Assembly (NCBI GenBank): GCA_020746105.1
Contig: CM036618.1
Coordinates: forward strand, 120,019,161 to 120,083,160
Direction of reading: 5' to 3'
Source: Trogon surrucura
Taxonomy: Eukaryota; Chordata; Aves; Trogoniformes; Trogonidae
DNA length: 64,000 nucleotides
A program made the translations under genes and the position numbers. The notes below the pieces were generated by a model. The model worked only from the letters and a program-made list of their open reading frames with translations, had not been told where the DNA came from and ran no database searches. Below are positions 38,901 through 51,150 of the stretch, piece by piece; within the stretch, counting starts at the first letter, position 1; each line of letters starts with the position of its first letter.

Positions 38901-39872
38901 GGAGCAGTCTGTCTACATGCTTTGCTTACTCTTGAATTTCTTTTTTGGCTTAATTTAGACTGATGGCCCAAGTAACGAGCTTTCTCAGAAAGCCTTGAAA
39001 AGCTCTGGAAGCAATGTCAGCGTCAGGGAGAGAGACCAAAAAAAAGGTACATACTACAGGCAATCTGAGAGCAAGGAGTGACACAACTCTGCCTCCTGAT
39101 AATGAAGAAAATGTTAATTAAAATCCTTGTAAGCCTAGAAAGAGCTGTTTCAAAAACTAAGTACCTATTTCGTCATATAATGAGGGACAAGAAGCCATAT
39201 TTTGCAAAGGCTGAAGAGCCGTTTCAGCATCTGCTTGCTGGGTTTGTGGCGGTCTCTTTTTGGAAACAGCAGAATGATTCCTCTAATTCCCCCTTAAAGG
39301 AGAGAGCTTTCTGCCTTTCTTTATTTGCTGCTGCCGTGGGACTGCCATTGCTTTAACGTATCCCGAGGTGAGGGAGAGAACGGCTCAGGTTTGTCAAGTC
39401 ACCGATTGCAAAGCCTAACGTGACCGTGCCGCAGCCTATTTACGCTCTTCAACGCTTCGGAGGCTTGCACACGGAGTGAATCGTGCCGGAATAATAATGC
39501 CACATCTCGCAATTCATTCTCATCAGTTTTAATGAAGATAAAGGGGCTCACTTCATGAATCCACTTGGGCTTAACAAATTAAACATGCTGCTGAAAGGGT
39601 ACATGTGAACGGAATATTTGTCCTTATAATGTTCATTTAGGCGGACGAAGTTAACTAACCTTATTCCATGTATTTTTGTTTTCTTCTTGCTGCCGAAAGA
39701 AGGCCTCGCAGCTACGCAGTGAGCTCTGATCTCATTCCCTGCTCATTAAACACATTGTTGAATTTTCATTTTACCACCATTCTTTATGATGTAGCACCGT
39801 CTGGCTTTGAAAAAAGCATTTTGGGTGTCCAGCAGTCACAAGGCAAGGAGCAACGGAGGGGGCGGGTAGCAG
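35974..39872. other. Unique DNA, no gene seen
   Basis: Single-copy sequence. Frames up to 184 codons (37199-37753 minus) and 135 codons (37430-37837 plus) overlap each other on opposite strands and show no known domain, so they are treated as chance. No interspersed repeat was recognised. An A-run lies near 36253-36265. Confidence 0.5.
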
Positions 39873-39917
39873 CACAATCATACAATGTTAGGGGTTGGAA
39901 GGGACCTCTAGAAATCT
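39873..39917 (-). mobile_element. CR1 LINE, 3'-end stub
   Basis: CACAATCATACAATG followed by GGGGTTGGAAGGGACCTC is the reverse complement of a CR1 3' end, about 45 bp long. Confidence 0.7.
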
Positions 39918-42354
39918 CTCTTGGGTTTTGCAGCAGCAAAATCAACCACCCAGCAACCAGTCCCGGCTGCAGGCAGTTCCCCAACTCTTCCGCGAAGCTT
40001 CACTTCGTGGTCCTGTGTCTATCGATGGCTGCCAGACTGCAGCAGCCACCTGGAAGGAGCTGAGTAACCCTCCTGCTTAGCTGGGGGAGCTTGGCTTCAA
40101 TCTGAAAGTTGCTCGGATTTGTTACGAGCAGATGCCACAGGGAAAGCTTAAGGATAATACCAGCTCTGCCTCCAGAAACTCGAAAGCAAAGCAAGCAACA
40201 TCTATTACATCAAACCGCGGCAAAGAATAAGATGATAAACACTAGAAAGAAGGTCAGTTAACACCCTGACAAGATTTACGTCCAGCAATAAACAATCTCC
40301 TGCAAATAGCCAGGGAAGGGTTGCAAATACTCGCTCGCCTGGAGCTGTGACCTTGGATAAAACACAGAGCAGAATTGGACAAGCTGCTGGCAAACAACTC
40401 TGGGCCGTGCTGGGGATTAGCATTTATTACTGCAGCCTGGGCAGGCTGTGCACGGGTGTTACCAGCACCAGCATCGGGTCAGGTCCTTAGCGAAATCGTG
40501 CCGTGGAGAAGGTACAGCCACTCCTGTGCTTGAAACTGCAGCGATTTCATTCACTACTTGCTTTTTCTGCCCTGTTAATGGTGGGGGAAAAATAGCTATA
40601 GGGTGTAACTTGGCTTTGACACTGGGCAGTGCCATGTAGCCAGATCTGTGAACTGACCTCCCGCAGACACTCAGTGTCGTAAAAAACGTTATTTTGCCTT
40701 CCGCTTAAGAGAAGGAGATACCCCTGGTTCAGCAGTCTGTGGAGATGAAGAAAGGGCCTGAATGTCTCCTGGGAGACTGGAGGGCCAAGAGGGAAAGCTA
40801 CTTGAGCTCTTGCAGTTGCTTTCGTTGCTAAGAGTGGATCCTGTTTTCCTGAAGACAAAACAATATGTGCAAACGCCAAAAAGTGAGAACACCGACTCCA
40901 GAACATGCAGCTTTCCTCTCTGCTGTTGTTTGTCCCTTGCAGCTTCATTGCTGAAGAGAGGTGAGCATAGCAGGTGGTATTATTTGTCACTCGAAACCTC
41001 GGTCAACGTGTACCAGCATCTGTCCCTTCAGAACATGTCAAGTTCTGGTTTTGGTCATGGGCTCACAGCAGTTGTTAGGGAAAAAAAAAAGGGCTTGGCC
41101 AGTGGCACTGGGCTGTCGCTGGCGGGAGGCGGAGAGGGAGAAAGAAGAGGAGACCGAAAAGGACACGCAGGGCAGCAGCAGGACCACAAGTGTCCCACAA
41201 ATCAAAGATCAAAACGGATTCAGTGGCGCTGACTTACACCAGCTTAAACTTATTTATAGGGGCTGCCTTGAAACACTTTCCGCCACCAGGACAGGCAGCA
41301 TCTGCAATCAGGGTGCAGACGTGGGCACGCCAGCCCCACAGGGTGAATTTCCTTAAGATTTTCCAAAATTCATCCCCCTGTAAGAGCATGAACAGTGCTG
41401 TGGCCGCAGCGCTCAAGGCAACGGTATAAAAGATGCTCATAAGGGAGTAAGTAGCCCAAAAAGTTAAAAGTTCTTACTAGCCTGGCAGTTATTTAGCTTG
41501 GTGTTTTTCTTCTAGAAAGGAGCAAAGACTTTGAGGCCATTATTTAAGAAAACCTGTCTGTGGCTTTTAAGAACTGCTTGTTTGAGAAGAGACGATGGTG
41601 ATTATTTCTGAAGTATCTGCAATAATGATTTCCCTCCAGTCGTCCACTTGTAAAGAAGAAAATTTTCATCTTTTGTTGTTGCCAGTCTTGTCTTTTCAAC
41701 GATAAAATAAGTTTTTCTCTTTTTCTTTTTTTTTTCCCCTGGTGAAAAGGCTTCATCGGCAAGAATTCCTCATTAACCTGATAAGACAGCTGTCCCTTTC
41801 CTGAACCGTTTCAAATGTCCCCCTCTAGGTTCTGAGGCGGCTTCAATCTCTAGGTCACGCCACAGCATTTCGTCTTGGAGGCAAGACCATCCAATTCAGG
41901 AATAATAAAAAATAACGAATAATAATCATAAAAAAAAAATCCGACTGAGGCCAGAAAAAAAGCCCCAAGACTCTGTGCCTGGTGAGGTTAATCATAGAGC
42001 ACATTCCACCTGATCAGCGTTGTGCCTTCTTCTTCATTTCCCTTTCCTCGGCGTCATCTCTGAAAGTACATCAGAAAAATACGGCGCGGTTGTTCGCTTG
42101 CCCTGCGTGATGGCTGTCTTTGATTTGCTTAACCATCTCTGAGCTTTCGATCTCTCGTGGCCGTGTCCGAATAGATTGTGCCTGGGGAACCCTCGTGGAA
42201 AGGAGTCGGCTCACGCAGCCCCCTCCAACATCTCGGAGCCAGGATGCTCTTATTGCCCTCCATGGGGTGATAATACATTAAAAACCCTCTTTTGCCATCT
42301 CATCTATTACCTGAAATTGCATTGCACTGAAACATTGGAAGATCCAGCATCCAC
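39918..42354. other. Unique DNA, no gene seen
   Basis: Single-copy sequence with chance frames up to 156 codons (40762-41232 plus), low in recognisable motifs. An AT-rich run of AATAATAAA and poly-A lies at about 41900-41942. Confidence 0.5.
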
Positions 42355-42528
42355 TGGGATAGGCTAATTTTAATGATTAACTGAGGAACTGTTAAATTTT
42401 ACTTCAGTGCTCCACTGTCATTATGGAATTAGTATTAACAGCCATGTACTGTGAGAGCTGTAATGAGACTGGCTGGAAATGACAGTGCCAGGGAGCTGAA
42501 GCTCTATAATTAAAAACTTAGCACATAT
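42355..42528. other. Conserved-element-like AT-rich stretch
   Basis: About 175 bp without a frame, dense in homeodomain-type words (GGCTAATTTTAATGATTAA, GGAATTAGTATTAAC, TATAATTAAAAAC), ending at an A-run (about 42534-42547). It has the look of a deeply conserved enhancer core. Inference only. Confidence 0.35.
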
Positions 42529-42628
42529 CATTTAAAAAAAAAAAAAATAGAAGAAAACTCTCAAGAGCATCACTTTGTTGCCAAATTGTGCTTGGGTCCC
42601 TGGAACGTGAAGTCCAGTAATTTTATTT

Positions 42629-42650
42629 CCCCCCCCCCCGCCCCTCCTCC
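42629..42650. repeat. C-rich tract
   Basis: Eleven consecutive C, then GCCCCTCCTCCC. On the minus strand this is a G-rich block with four or more G-runs. Confidence 0.8.
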
Positions 42651-45600
42651 CTCTGTCTCTCTTGCTCTCTCTAGTTGCTTTTAATTAAGCCTGGATAAAA
42701 TTAGCGGACAGAAAATCAACACTTGTAAAAATGTCTCATTACAGGATGATGGCAGGACAGCTTCCTGAAAACTCCAGCAGTTTTTCACTACAGTGGCCAC
42801 AAAACCTCCCGATACGTCTGCCGTGAAGAGTCAAGTAAATACCAAATTCAAGACTTCTGGTGTTGGCCTTTCCCCTGTCCCAGCCACACACCGATCCTTT
42901 AAAATTTGCCACCAGACAGTCTGTTTAATCTCTGCTCTGCAGCCTGCATTCCCTCCATTCTCTGCCTTTTGGTGACGATCAGCCCGTACTTGCTGCCAGC
43001 AGAAATGCTCAGGCGTGCCTGTTGCCCCATGGATGTTGAGAAACCAAGGTTCTACCTTCAGAGCATCTCGGTCCTCCAGTGAATAGTTTTTACTGTTTTC
43101 ACTCTTCTGTCATGAGCATCTGATCCACCCACTGGAGCTTCCTATTCTCTGACAGACATTTGTGCCTCATTATCTCCTTGACAGTTGCATTTTTTTTACT
43201 CCGTGTTCTCTACTTCATCTTCCCAATCTTTTTTGAACAATTGTTTTCCAAGTTATTTCAACTGTCTCTGTTTTCATGTGCTAATGTCTCATATCCTTAC
43301 ACCATCTCACCTTGACAGTCCTCCGTTTGTGGATAATCTGCCTCTCGTCTGAAGTCCTAAAGAACATCCCATCGGTCTCATAAACCCAGTAGCTGAGCAA
43401 GTGACCCTCTGGACAGATTGATCAGGGAGGAATGATGTTTCCATGGTGAGTCCTGGTCCTCTTCTGCTGAGAGGAAGAACGTCCTTCTGATGGCAGTGAG
43501 TAGAAAATAGAGGCTCTTCCAGTACAAGGAGATGTCTTAGGGATTTTTTCTTTTCTCTCCAATTCCTTTCCCCAGGAAGATGCACCGACGCAGTCCTTGT
43601 TGTTAGCATTGGCTTGTAATACCCGTAGGGGCTTGATGTGCAAGACTGATCACTTTCTGTGCAGGATTTCATTTTGTCTGTAGTCCTGCATGTTTTTTTG
43701 TTATCTTAAACACAGGAATTATTTATCACTGACCTTGAATCTTGCACTATAAAATATCTGCCGTTCCTTCCTGCAACCTGAATTAAATTTCCTCTTTTTT
43801 TTTTTTTCCTTTGGCCCTATTACAGTGAAAACACCTGCTCTATATACCACAAACACGATTTTTTTTTGAAAACACTCTTCCCTCTGCAAGGTGCAGCTCA
43901 TGCTCTGCTCAGTTACTGGCAGGGGACACCTCTGCAATGCTCTCCCTTTCCTAACTGCCCTCTCTAGTATTTACAGCAACCAGGTCTGATACTCTTTTTA
44001 GCCGTCCTCTTTCAGCTGAAAACATGGGATGGTATTTAGCTCCGAAAGTTTTATCAAGTTCTCTTTTGTGTCTCCTTTTTATGGAGAAAAGAGGTCTCTT
44101 CTGGGTTGATAGCGTCTGTGGTGCACCCTGGAAAAGATGTCCCAGAGCTTGCAGGGGATGCCACGGTGTGTGCTTTAAAGCTGGCTCTAGAGATGTTTTT
44201 CGGTGCCCACATTTGAAAAGTTGCTGAAGGGAGGGCTCAGGAGCTGGCAGCAAAGCACTGCTCCAAATTATGCACCCAAAACAAGTCTTAGAGGCTGCAT
44301 GAGCCACAGGAAAGGGGTTTCCATTGCCGGGAGGTACCAAGACAGCAAAACAAAGGAGAAAAAGTAGCTTGTGTTGAAACTGCATCTCCAGAAAAAGAAA
44401 ACAATCCAAACCCAGTTAACCCAATTGGCTTCCAGTCTGACCTTAAACCTTCAGGCTACATCACGTCCCACATGACAAAAAAGTAAGGTACTTTTGGTGC
44501 GCAGCTGGAAGCACGATACCCTCTTTCTTTAACAGCGCATCAAAAGGCAGTTGTTTACCGTGCGGGGGATTTGCGTAGCCCCTACCAAGTTGCAGGTCAT
44601 GCTGGTCAGCACAAGGCAGAGTCGATAGAAAAATCAACTTCACGATGTTCACGAGGCAACACTTGACCCTTCAAGATGGGTCCAGTGACAGATCTCCCAC
44701 TGCCTTCAGCAGCAGCAGAGTTTTTTTCCAAAGCAGTCTGCTCAGCTGCGCTGACGCCATTCATGATAAGCCAAAACACCTTTTTTTTTTGAAAAAAAAA
44801 TTGTTATCAATGTGTCTGTAATTCTTAGAGGACCTTTGCATCAAGATAGAGGGAGAACTGCAGATGGCAACGTGGTTAAATAGCTGTGCACTTAATCTCT
44901 GGAGTGAGAAGGGTTTAACAGAATTTTCGTAGATGGGTCTGGCCTGTGCCTCATTAGAGACAAAATTATGATAATTTTTTCAAGTCAAATAGCTTTGGGA
45001 CTTAAAATAGTTAATTGCCAGTGATATTGTAATGACAGCACAAAGCACCACAAGGACAGAAAAGGCTATTGGGCTTCATGAATTTACACCACCACTCCCT
45101 TTTACCTAAAACCTGCTTCCTTATATAGAGAAGGAAAAAAAGATAAATACCTCTTTTAACCTTTTCCTAGGGATTCATTTCATATCAAATACATCTTAGA
45201 TTTGCCCTGTTCCTATGGTTCCTTGTAGAACCAGGACATCGCCATGTTAATGCTTTTAACTCTGCAATTCAACAGAAGCTGAGAATTCACATGCCTTAAA
45301 AAAAAAACTCTTTAAAACTAATTTGAAAACCCATCTTTAGGTTACAGGCATTTATTGATTTTTTTTTTTCTATATATCCTCCCTCTAGTGTTCCTTTCGT
45401 TAGAAGAATTTTTCTGAAGAAGTAATATCTTGCCGCCATAATTTAAGCAGGCCTTTAAATTTCTGCAGGTATTGCGAACTTTCAAACCAATCTCGTGATA
45501 ATCATTTATCTTAATAACCTGCTAACTTTCCAGTGTATTGATCTGGCGCCGCGTCCTCGTGCGGCCTCTTGCATCCGTACGTTTCTGCGGCGCTTCTTTC

Positions 45601-46128
45601 GTCTCTTCAACTTGCGCTGGCGTGCTTGCTTAAATGTGGCACCCATAAAATTGGCTTTGTAAAAATGAGAGGAACGTTAAAACCAGGAAAAAGAGAAGAA
45701 AAATGCAAGCCGTGAGCTTCCTGTCAGAAGTGTGGAGCAACTCAGTCTGCCCAGTTTTTACCTTTTGAAATTTCCATTTGGCTGTGGCCCTCACCATCAG
45801 AATTCTCTTTATAAGCCCATTGGAAAATGGGTACGTTTTAGTAAAATATGTTCATTAAAGTCCCGTCCCTTCAGAAAACTGTCACACTAGTGGATGCACT
45901 GCAGCATTTTCCTTCTGAAGGTGTTGGCTATTACGTGCCACCAAGCATTGCTCTAGCACTTCGGAATAAAATAGCCAGGATGGCTAATTTAATTGAAAGG
46001 ATGTGGGAAAGTTGAGGGGAAAAAAAGAACTAGGACCTGATTTGAGATTTTACTGTGTCACTGGAAAACTTTTATCAGCGAGGACATAGTTTATGACAAC
46101 ACACTTCAAATATTTAGCTTGTTAATCT
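42651..46128. other. Unique DNA; element-like part at 45.42-45.55 kb
   Basis: No gene recognised. Frames such as 43951-44409 minus (152 codons) show no known domain. 45420-45545 is AT-rich with CATAATTTAAGC and GATAATCATTTATC words and may be a non-coding element. T-runs lie near 43792-43808 and 45360-45370. Confidence 0.4.
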
Positions 46129-46524
46129 TACGAGGAGCGGCTGAGGGAACTGGGGTTGTTCAGCCTGGAGAAAAGGAGGCTCGGGGGAGACCTTATCACT
46201 CACTACAACTGCCTGACAGGAGGTTGTAGTGAGGTGGGAGTCAGTCTCTTCTCCCAAGTAACAAGGTGTAGGACAAGAGGAAAAGGCCTCAGGTTGCACT
46301 AGGAAAGGTTTAGATTGGGTGTTAGGAAAGAATTCTTCATCAGAAGGATTGTCAAGCACTGGAACAGGCTGCCCAGAGAAGTAGGTGAGTCACCATCCCT
46401 GGAGGTATCTAGAAGACACATACATGTGGTGCTTAGGGACATGGTTTAGTGGTGGACCTAGTGGTTCAAGGTTAATGGTTGGACTCGATGGTCTTAAAGG
46501 TCTTTTCCAACCTAAACAATGGTG
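46129..46524 (+). mobile_element. CR1 LINE, older plus-strand fragment
   Basis: It begins within the ORF2 C-terminal region (GAGCGGCTGAGGGAACTGGG, then CAGCCTGGAGAAAAGGAGG) and runs through ACTGGAACAGGCTGCCCAG and GGTTGGACTCGATGGTCTT to a degraded 3' end (CCAACCTAAACAATGG). Stops and indels break the reading frame. The terminal octamers are lost, so it is older than the copy at 28.7 kb. Confidence 0.92.
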
Positions 46525-48364
46525 TAATATCTGAGCTCCTAAAGCATGCAAGAAACAGGAGCCCAGGCAGTGTGTCTCTGGGGTTGTTGGAGAGTTGCAC
46601 AGTGGAAGTTAGTGAGAAACGAGCCCCAGGCAAATCAGCCACTGTCAAATACAAGAGGGTCCTGGGAAATGGTGAATAGAGTGGCTGTACATCTCATAAG
46701 ACTCCAAGAATCCAGGGATCTCTCACAGGACGCCTAGCCTCACTGATGTCAGGGATTGCTTCTCCTTCAGAATCAAGAGAGCCAGGATTTCTCCTCTGGA
46801 CTTTGGATGGCGTGTGCCTGAAGCAGGTACTTTCTTGCCCAAATTGTGTATCCTCAGACATGTTGACTCAATAACCGAAACTTGAGCGAAACAACATGAC
46901 CTATCATTGGTCGGTGTAGATTGGCTTGTATGCTGCTTGTCACCAGTATCAATTCAGGCCATCCAAGGGGTCTGCGTTGTTGGATCTGATGCACTTTGCA
47001 CAGAAGACAGCAGTAGAGATGAGATTCGATTACTATAATTGATCCGAACTGAGGGTTGATGTCTCTGGAGTTCAGAGGAACCTGTCTGCTCAAATCTCCC
47101 ATTAGGGAAGGCTCCACAAGGCTTTTGCCAACATTAATCATTAAGCTTGTTTTCTTGTGTGGCAAGTCATTACAGCTTGTCCAAAATCAGGCTTTTAATG
47201 GAAGGTCTGGAAATGAAACAGGAATCTTTTTGTAAAAATCTTTTTGAAAAACAGAGCCTCTTTCACTGTATTTTAAATATGAACCTTACTTTTTCCCCGC
47301 TGTTTCATATTTTTATTTGAAGATTGGCTTTTCCAACAGGAGGTTCATTAAATCTCTGCAGGGTGTCTTGTTCCAGCACACCAATAGCTTCATTTTCCCG
47401 ATGGAACATCTAGATGGACTTTCTAAGAACTCAGTGGTTATCTGGGGCTAAGTGGCATTTTCAAGAAGTTTATCCAGAATGGGTGAAGTCCAGATGAGTC
47501 TGTCAGTTGCTTTTAAGATGCTTTGAATTAGATCTGTCTTGCAGGGTGCCTTCCAGTGTATCTCAAGCTTGGTCTGTGTAGGCAATGCATGCAAGAGCTT
47601 TCTTCCCAAGCTAAGCAACTTTATCCAATTTCTGTTTCTGGTATGTTTCTTGAATGCGAGTTGCTTGGATCTTACGCTTGGTTAACATCAAGGGCCTCTG
47701 CTTTCTTCACTCCCCATTTCTCCAGCCGTCCGTTTTGCGCTGGCAGACGCTCACCAATGCGAGCAGAAGGGCTCTTTAGAGAGGGCCCTCTTTGGGGAGC
47801 TGCCATTTCACCATTTGGCCTTCTCGCTTCCTCGTTCTGCTCCAGGCTCGCCTGCCAAGTGTTTTGAGGACCAGCTTTGGCTGAAAAACACGAGGCTGAA
47901 AAGTTAAAAGAAAGCTGAGAGCGCGTCCAACTTGCACCAGAGGGAGCCTCTGTAATTCATTTTGTTGGAAGACGACGTCCAGGCAGCAGCTCGCATATGG
48001 CGCAAGTGCTTGACAAGTTGGTAGCCTGGCAAGCAGAGCTGCACCACCCAAGACATGGGCAAAGAGACTGACCCATCTGTGAGCAAAGTCCTCGGGCTGG
48101 GGGCTGTCCTTCCCTTCCTTTTCTTTTAGCCTCGGGCTTTGATTTGTTTTTCTTTCCCTCTCCCCACCCAGCTTCACTATCATTTTTTAAAGGAAGTAAC
48201 AGCATTTCAGGAAGATGGTGCAGACAGCGCGATCAGATTTATCGCCTTTCCACTATCTGCTTCTCATTAGTATCGATTTTCTTATATTTCATCTCTGACA
48301 GCAAACATGACTCTTACCTCCCCCCCCCGCCAAAAAATATTCCTCTCTTCAGTTCCCAGCTTTT
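46525..48364. other. Unique DNA, no gene seen
   Basis: Single-copy sequence. A 103-codon minus-strand frame (46854-47165) and a 135-codon one (47776-48183) have no recognisable domain. A C-run lies near 48320. Confidence 0.5.
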
Positions 48365-48685
48365 CATGAATGGCAGATAATGTGCCTTAATCACTCTGAA
48401 CAAAACATTTATTGCTTCTCTACATGGTTAATTAAATTTTTTTTGCTTTATTGTCTGGCACTCCTGAACAATCGCTACAAGTTTCTCACCGAAGTCTGCA
48501 ACTGCGAAAATAATTTCTTGCGAGAGAACTGTATTCACTAAGTTAAATCATAACATGTTGCTCATTTTTCTAGACTCCAAGCCTTGTGTAATGCTGGCAT
48601 ATTAAAACACGGTCTTGTAATTAATAAGATTGCAGATTCCTGGGAGATGAGCTAGAAAAACTTTCCAAATAGTAGATTATTTATG
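48365..48685. other. Conserved-element-like AT-rich stretch
   Basis: About 320 bp, frame-poor, with GGTTAATTAAATT, AAGTTAAATCATAAC and TTGTAATTAATAAG words. The texture resembles a developmental enhancer. Inference only. Confidence 0.35.
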
Positions 48686-49789
48686 TCAGAAGGTAATTTT
48701 TTTTATTATTACTGCTCCTACATGTTCAGACTAAGGAGTGCATTCCCCTCCGCGCTGAACTGGCCTAGAGTGGTTAAAGACAGATATGAGAGCATTTGGC
48801 TTTTCCTTCTTTTCCCCACCTGGTATCTGCAGAGCTGGAACAGTTTGAAGCACCGAGGAAACACCTTTTTCTCCACTGGGATGGGTCACAAACACTCTCC
48901 TGAAAGCTGAAAGCTGCTTTTCCTGCCTAGCAGACTGCAGAGTTGTTGGGTGGTAGGAGGACCATGCCTGTTTTTAGCCTTTTTGGACCTCATACCAGGT
49001 GAACTATGTTTGCTCATCACGTGCAGCGTGACCTCCTCTAGCCTACATCCAAGAAAGGCTGTGATCTGCCTTCTTAGAACTAAAGCCCAAGGGATTGAAA
49101 TGTAAACTCACTTTTATTGACTATTTAAGACTCTCCTGTGTTTTCCTGAAGGCAACTTGCTTGTCACCAGCAGAACAAAATAAGGACTAGGCCACTGTCA
49201 GCAAGAGAGTTGGTCCTCTTCTTGCCCAGAAAAATCCCCAATCTGCTCAAATCAGCCAAACTGAGAAAAGTCAGCCCTTCTTCACAGGCCATCCTGTGCC
49301 CATAAGTCCTGTGCCCCTCCTCTGCTGGAGGACTGGGGGTGAGGAGGTGGGTGCTGCACAAAGCAGATTTAAAACATAAATAAATCCCCTTTTGAGAGCT
49401 GATCTGCTGCTTACAGCTGCAGCTTTTCTTCCCAGTATTGAAAAACACATTTAAGTGCTGTTCAGGCATCCGAAGAGAGCCCATCAGTCATGTTTGGGTT
49501 TTCTCACCACATTTCAGGCTGATTTAGCAGTGGGTGTGCTGCAAATCCCCCAGAATAAGGGGTGCAAGGAGGATGGGAGGGAGAGATGGAGCAGCTGGAA
49601 GGAGCACGTGGCGGCGGAGAACTGGAACGATGGGATCGACACCTTTTCAGTCGCTGGGTGTTTGAAAGGGGTTCGAAATGGGGTGTGAAGTTGTCAATAG
49701 CTGTCAGGAAGTGTCGCCCGCGTTTGCTGCTTTACTCGTGGCTCGGTACTTAAAATGGAAAGATTGATTGGTTTCAGAGCACGACCGTA
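48686..49789. other. Unique DNA, no gene seen
   Basis: Single-copy sequence with short chance frames and no recognised repeat. 49741-49789 already resembles the flank of the duplicated element that follows (it contains GATTGATTGG). Confidence 0.5.
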
Positions 49790-49854
49790 ATCGATACGGC
49801 ACATTTGGATGAATATTGCAGCTTTCCACTTAATTAGAGGTGACTCGGTTGTTT
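49790..49854. promoter_or_regulatory. Element A of a duplicated non-coding pair
   Basis: These 65 bp align without gaps to 52514-52578 at 49 of 65 positions. Both copies share ATCGAT at the left, CGGC, ATGAATA in the middle and the invariant core CACTTAATTAGAG followed by TGACT and GGTT. ATCGAT is a Onecut/CUT-type site and TTAATTA a homeodomain-type site by established consensus. A GATTGATTG word also lies about 25 bp to the left of both copies. No frame is conserved between them, so a non-coding role is likelier than coding. Confidence 0.5.
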
Positions 49855-50962
49855 AGTATTTCAAATCAGTAAAATGATCGCCGTAGTTTCTTAAGAAGGG
49901 AAATATTGCCTTATTTTCTGGCCTTTGCTGTTTCCTGCACCCTTATTTCTGCATTCGCTGACGCTGCTTACTTTAGAGAACGTGCCTTAGTGTTTTTGCA
50001 GGTTAGGACTGAGCAGAATTTGTCTTTGAGAAGAGGTTGACATAAAAGCTTGATCTGAAGCAGAAACACTTAATTTTTTTTTCTTTCTTCTCATAAAGAT
50101 GTTAAAAGGAGAAGAGAGTAATTGCACCGAGCATGGGCATCATACTCCAGCGCTCAGCGAGAGGTGCGGCGAGCCGACTTCCAGCACCATCTTTCTGCTG
50201 GTAGGAGAAAAATGCGTATCAGCACAACGTGATCCAGGATCAGGACAGTGCAGTGTCTTTGACCCTCCCAAACCAATGGTGTTGGGTCCTTCCTAAGTGT
50301 TGTTTGCTTTTAATGAGGCATCTGTTTGAGAAAGGGGCAAACCTGCCTCTCTCGTAGATGTAGAGACTGAGAGTCCGGATGGTGGGAGAGTGAGATCCAT
50401 CTCAGAGGCTTCACTGAGGTTGTGCACGGCCACGCTCGCACTCTCTGGTTGCCATCCCACCTAATCAAGTTATCATCTACCCCATGGGAGCCAGGGGACA
50501 GGGAGAATAACTCCTGTCTTGCAGAACTAAACCTGGAGGGCCATATGGATGAGTCTGAAGGTCCTGTCCTTTCACAGTTACTGGCAACCAGTAGATCCTG
50601 GTGCGGCTGATGGTTGTCTCTCCCAGGTGCCGAGGTGGACGTGGCTTTGCCTTGCTCGAGTGCAGGGAGCATTTGCAGAGACACTCGCTGCAAGAGGACA
50701 GCTGATGAATGGACCCAGGGAGACATGCAAAGATAAACGAGCTCCATAACCCTTGCTTTTGTCCACTCTTCTAGTCTTTAATAACACCCCAGACGAGGTT
50801 AATCTGCATCAAATGCCTCCAGCAGCAACCCGAGCATGCTGAGACAGCCTATTTATTACATAGGCTTTTTAGCACACCTCGTCACAGTATTTTTTTTTTT
50901 TTTTCTGTCACAAGGCTATTTAAGCTTGATGCCTGGCAATTAGCTGCCAATCTGCTGCCTGG
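49855..50962. other. Unique DNA, no gene seen
   Basis: Chance frames only (145 codons at 50310-50747 minus, without a known domain). T-runs lie near 50075 and 50890-50904. Confidence 0.5.
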
Positions 50963-51044
50963 AGAAGCAGTTCAAAACAGGACATGGGGTTGATGGTTGA
51001 AGGAGCCTTTATATATATATATCTATATATATATATATACACAC

Positions 51045-51078
<34 letters not shown>

Positions 51079-51150
51079 GTAGAAGCAGTTCAAAACAGGA
51101 CATTGGGTTGATGGTTGAAGGAGCCTTTATATATATATATATATATATGT
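50963..51150. repeat. 118-bp duplication with TA microsatellite
   Basis: The block AGAAGCAGTTCAAAACAGGA, continuing to GGAGCCTTTATATA, occurs at 50963 and again at 51081, a 118-bp step, with one mismatch in the non-repeat part. Each copy ends in a TA array. The first is longer (about 51009-51078) and is interrupted by ACACACATACATACATAC. The second is a pure TA tract of about 20 bp. Confidence 0.93.

Noticed and set aside
40762-41232. 156-codon plus-strand frame
   Set aside because: Composition changes from Leu-rich to Gly/Arg-rich at a poly-A run, with no domain. It looks like chance.
46854-47165. 103-codon minus-strand frame, fairly protein-like
   Set aside because: I recognise no family. 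No retroelement ends, acceptor or poly(A) signal supports it. Left as chance.
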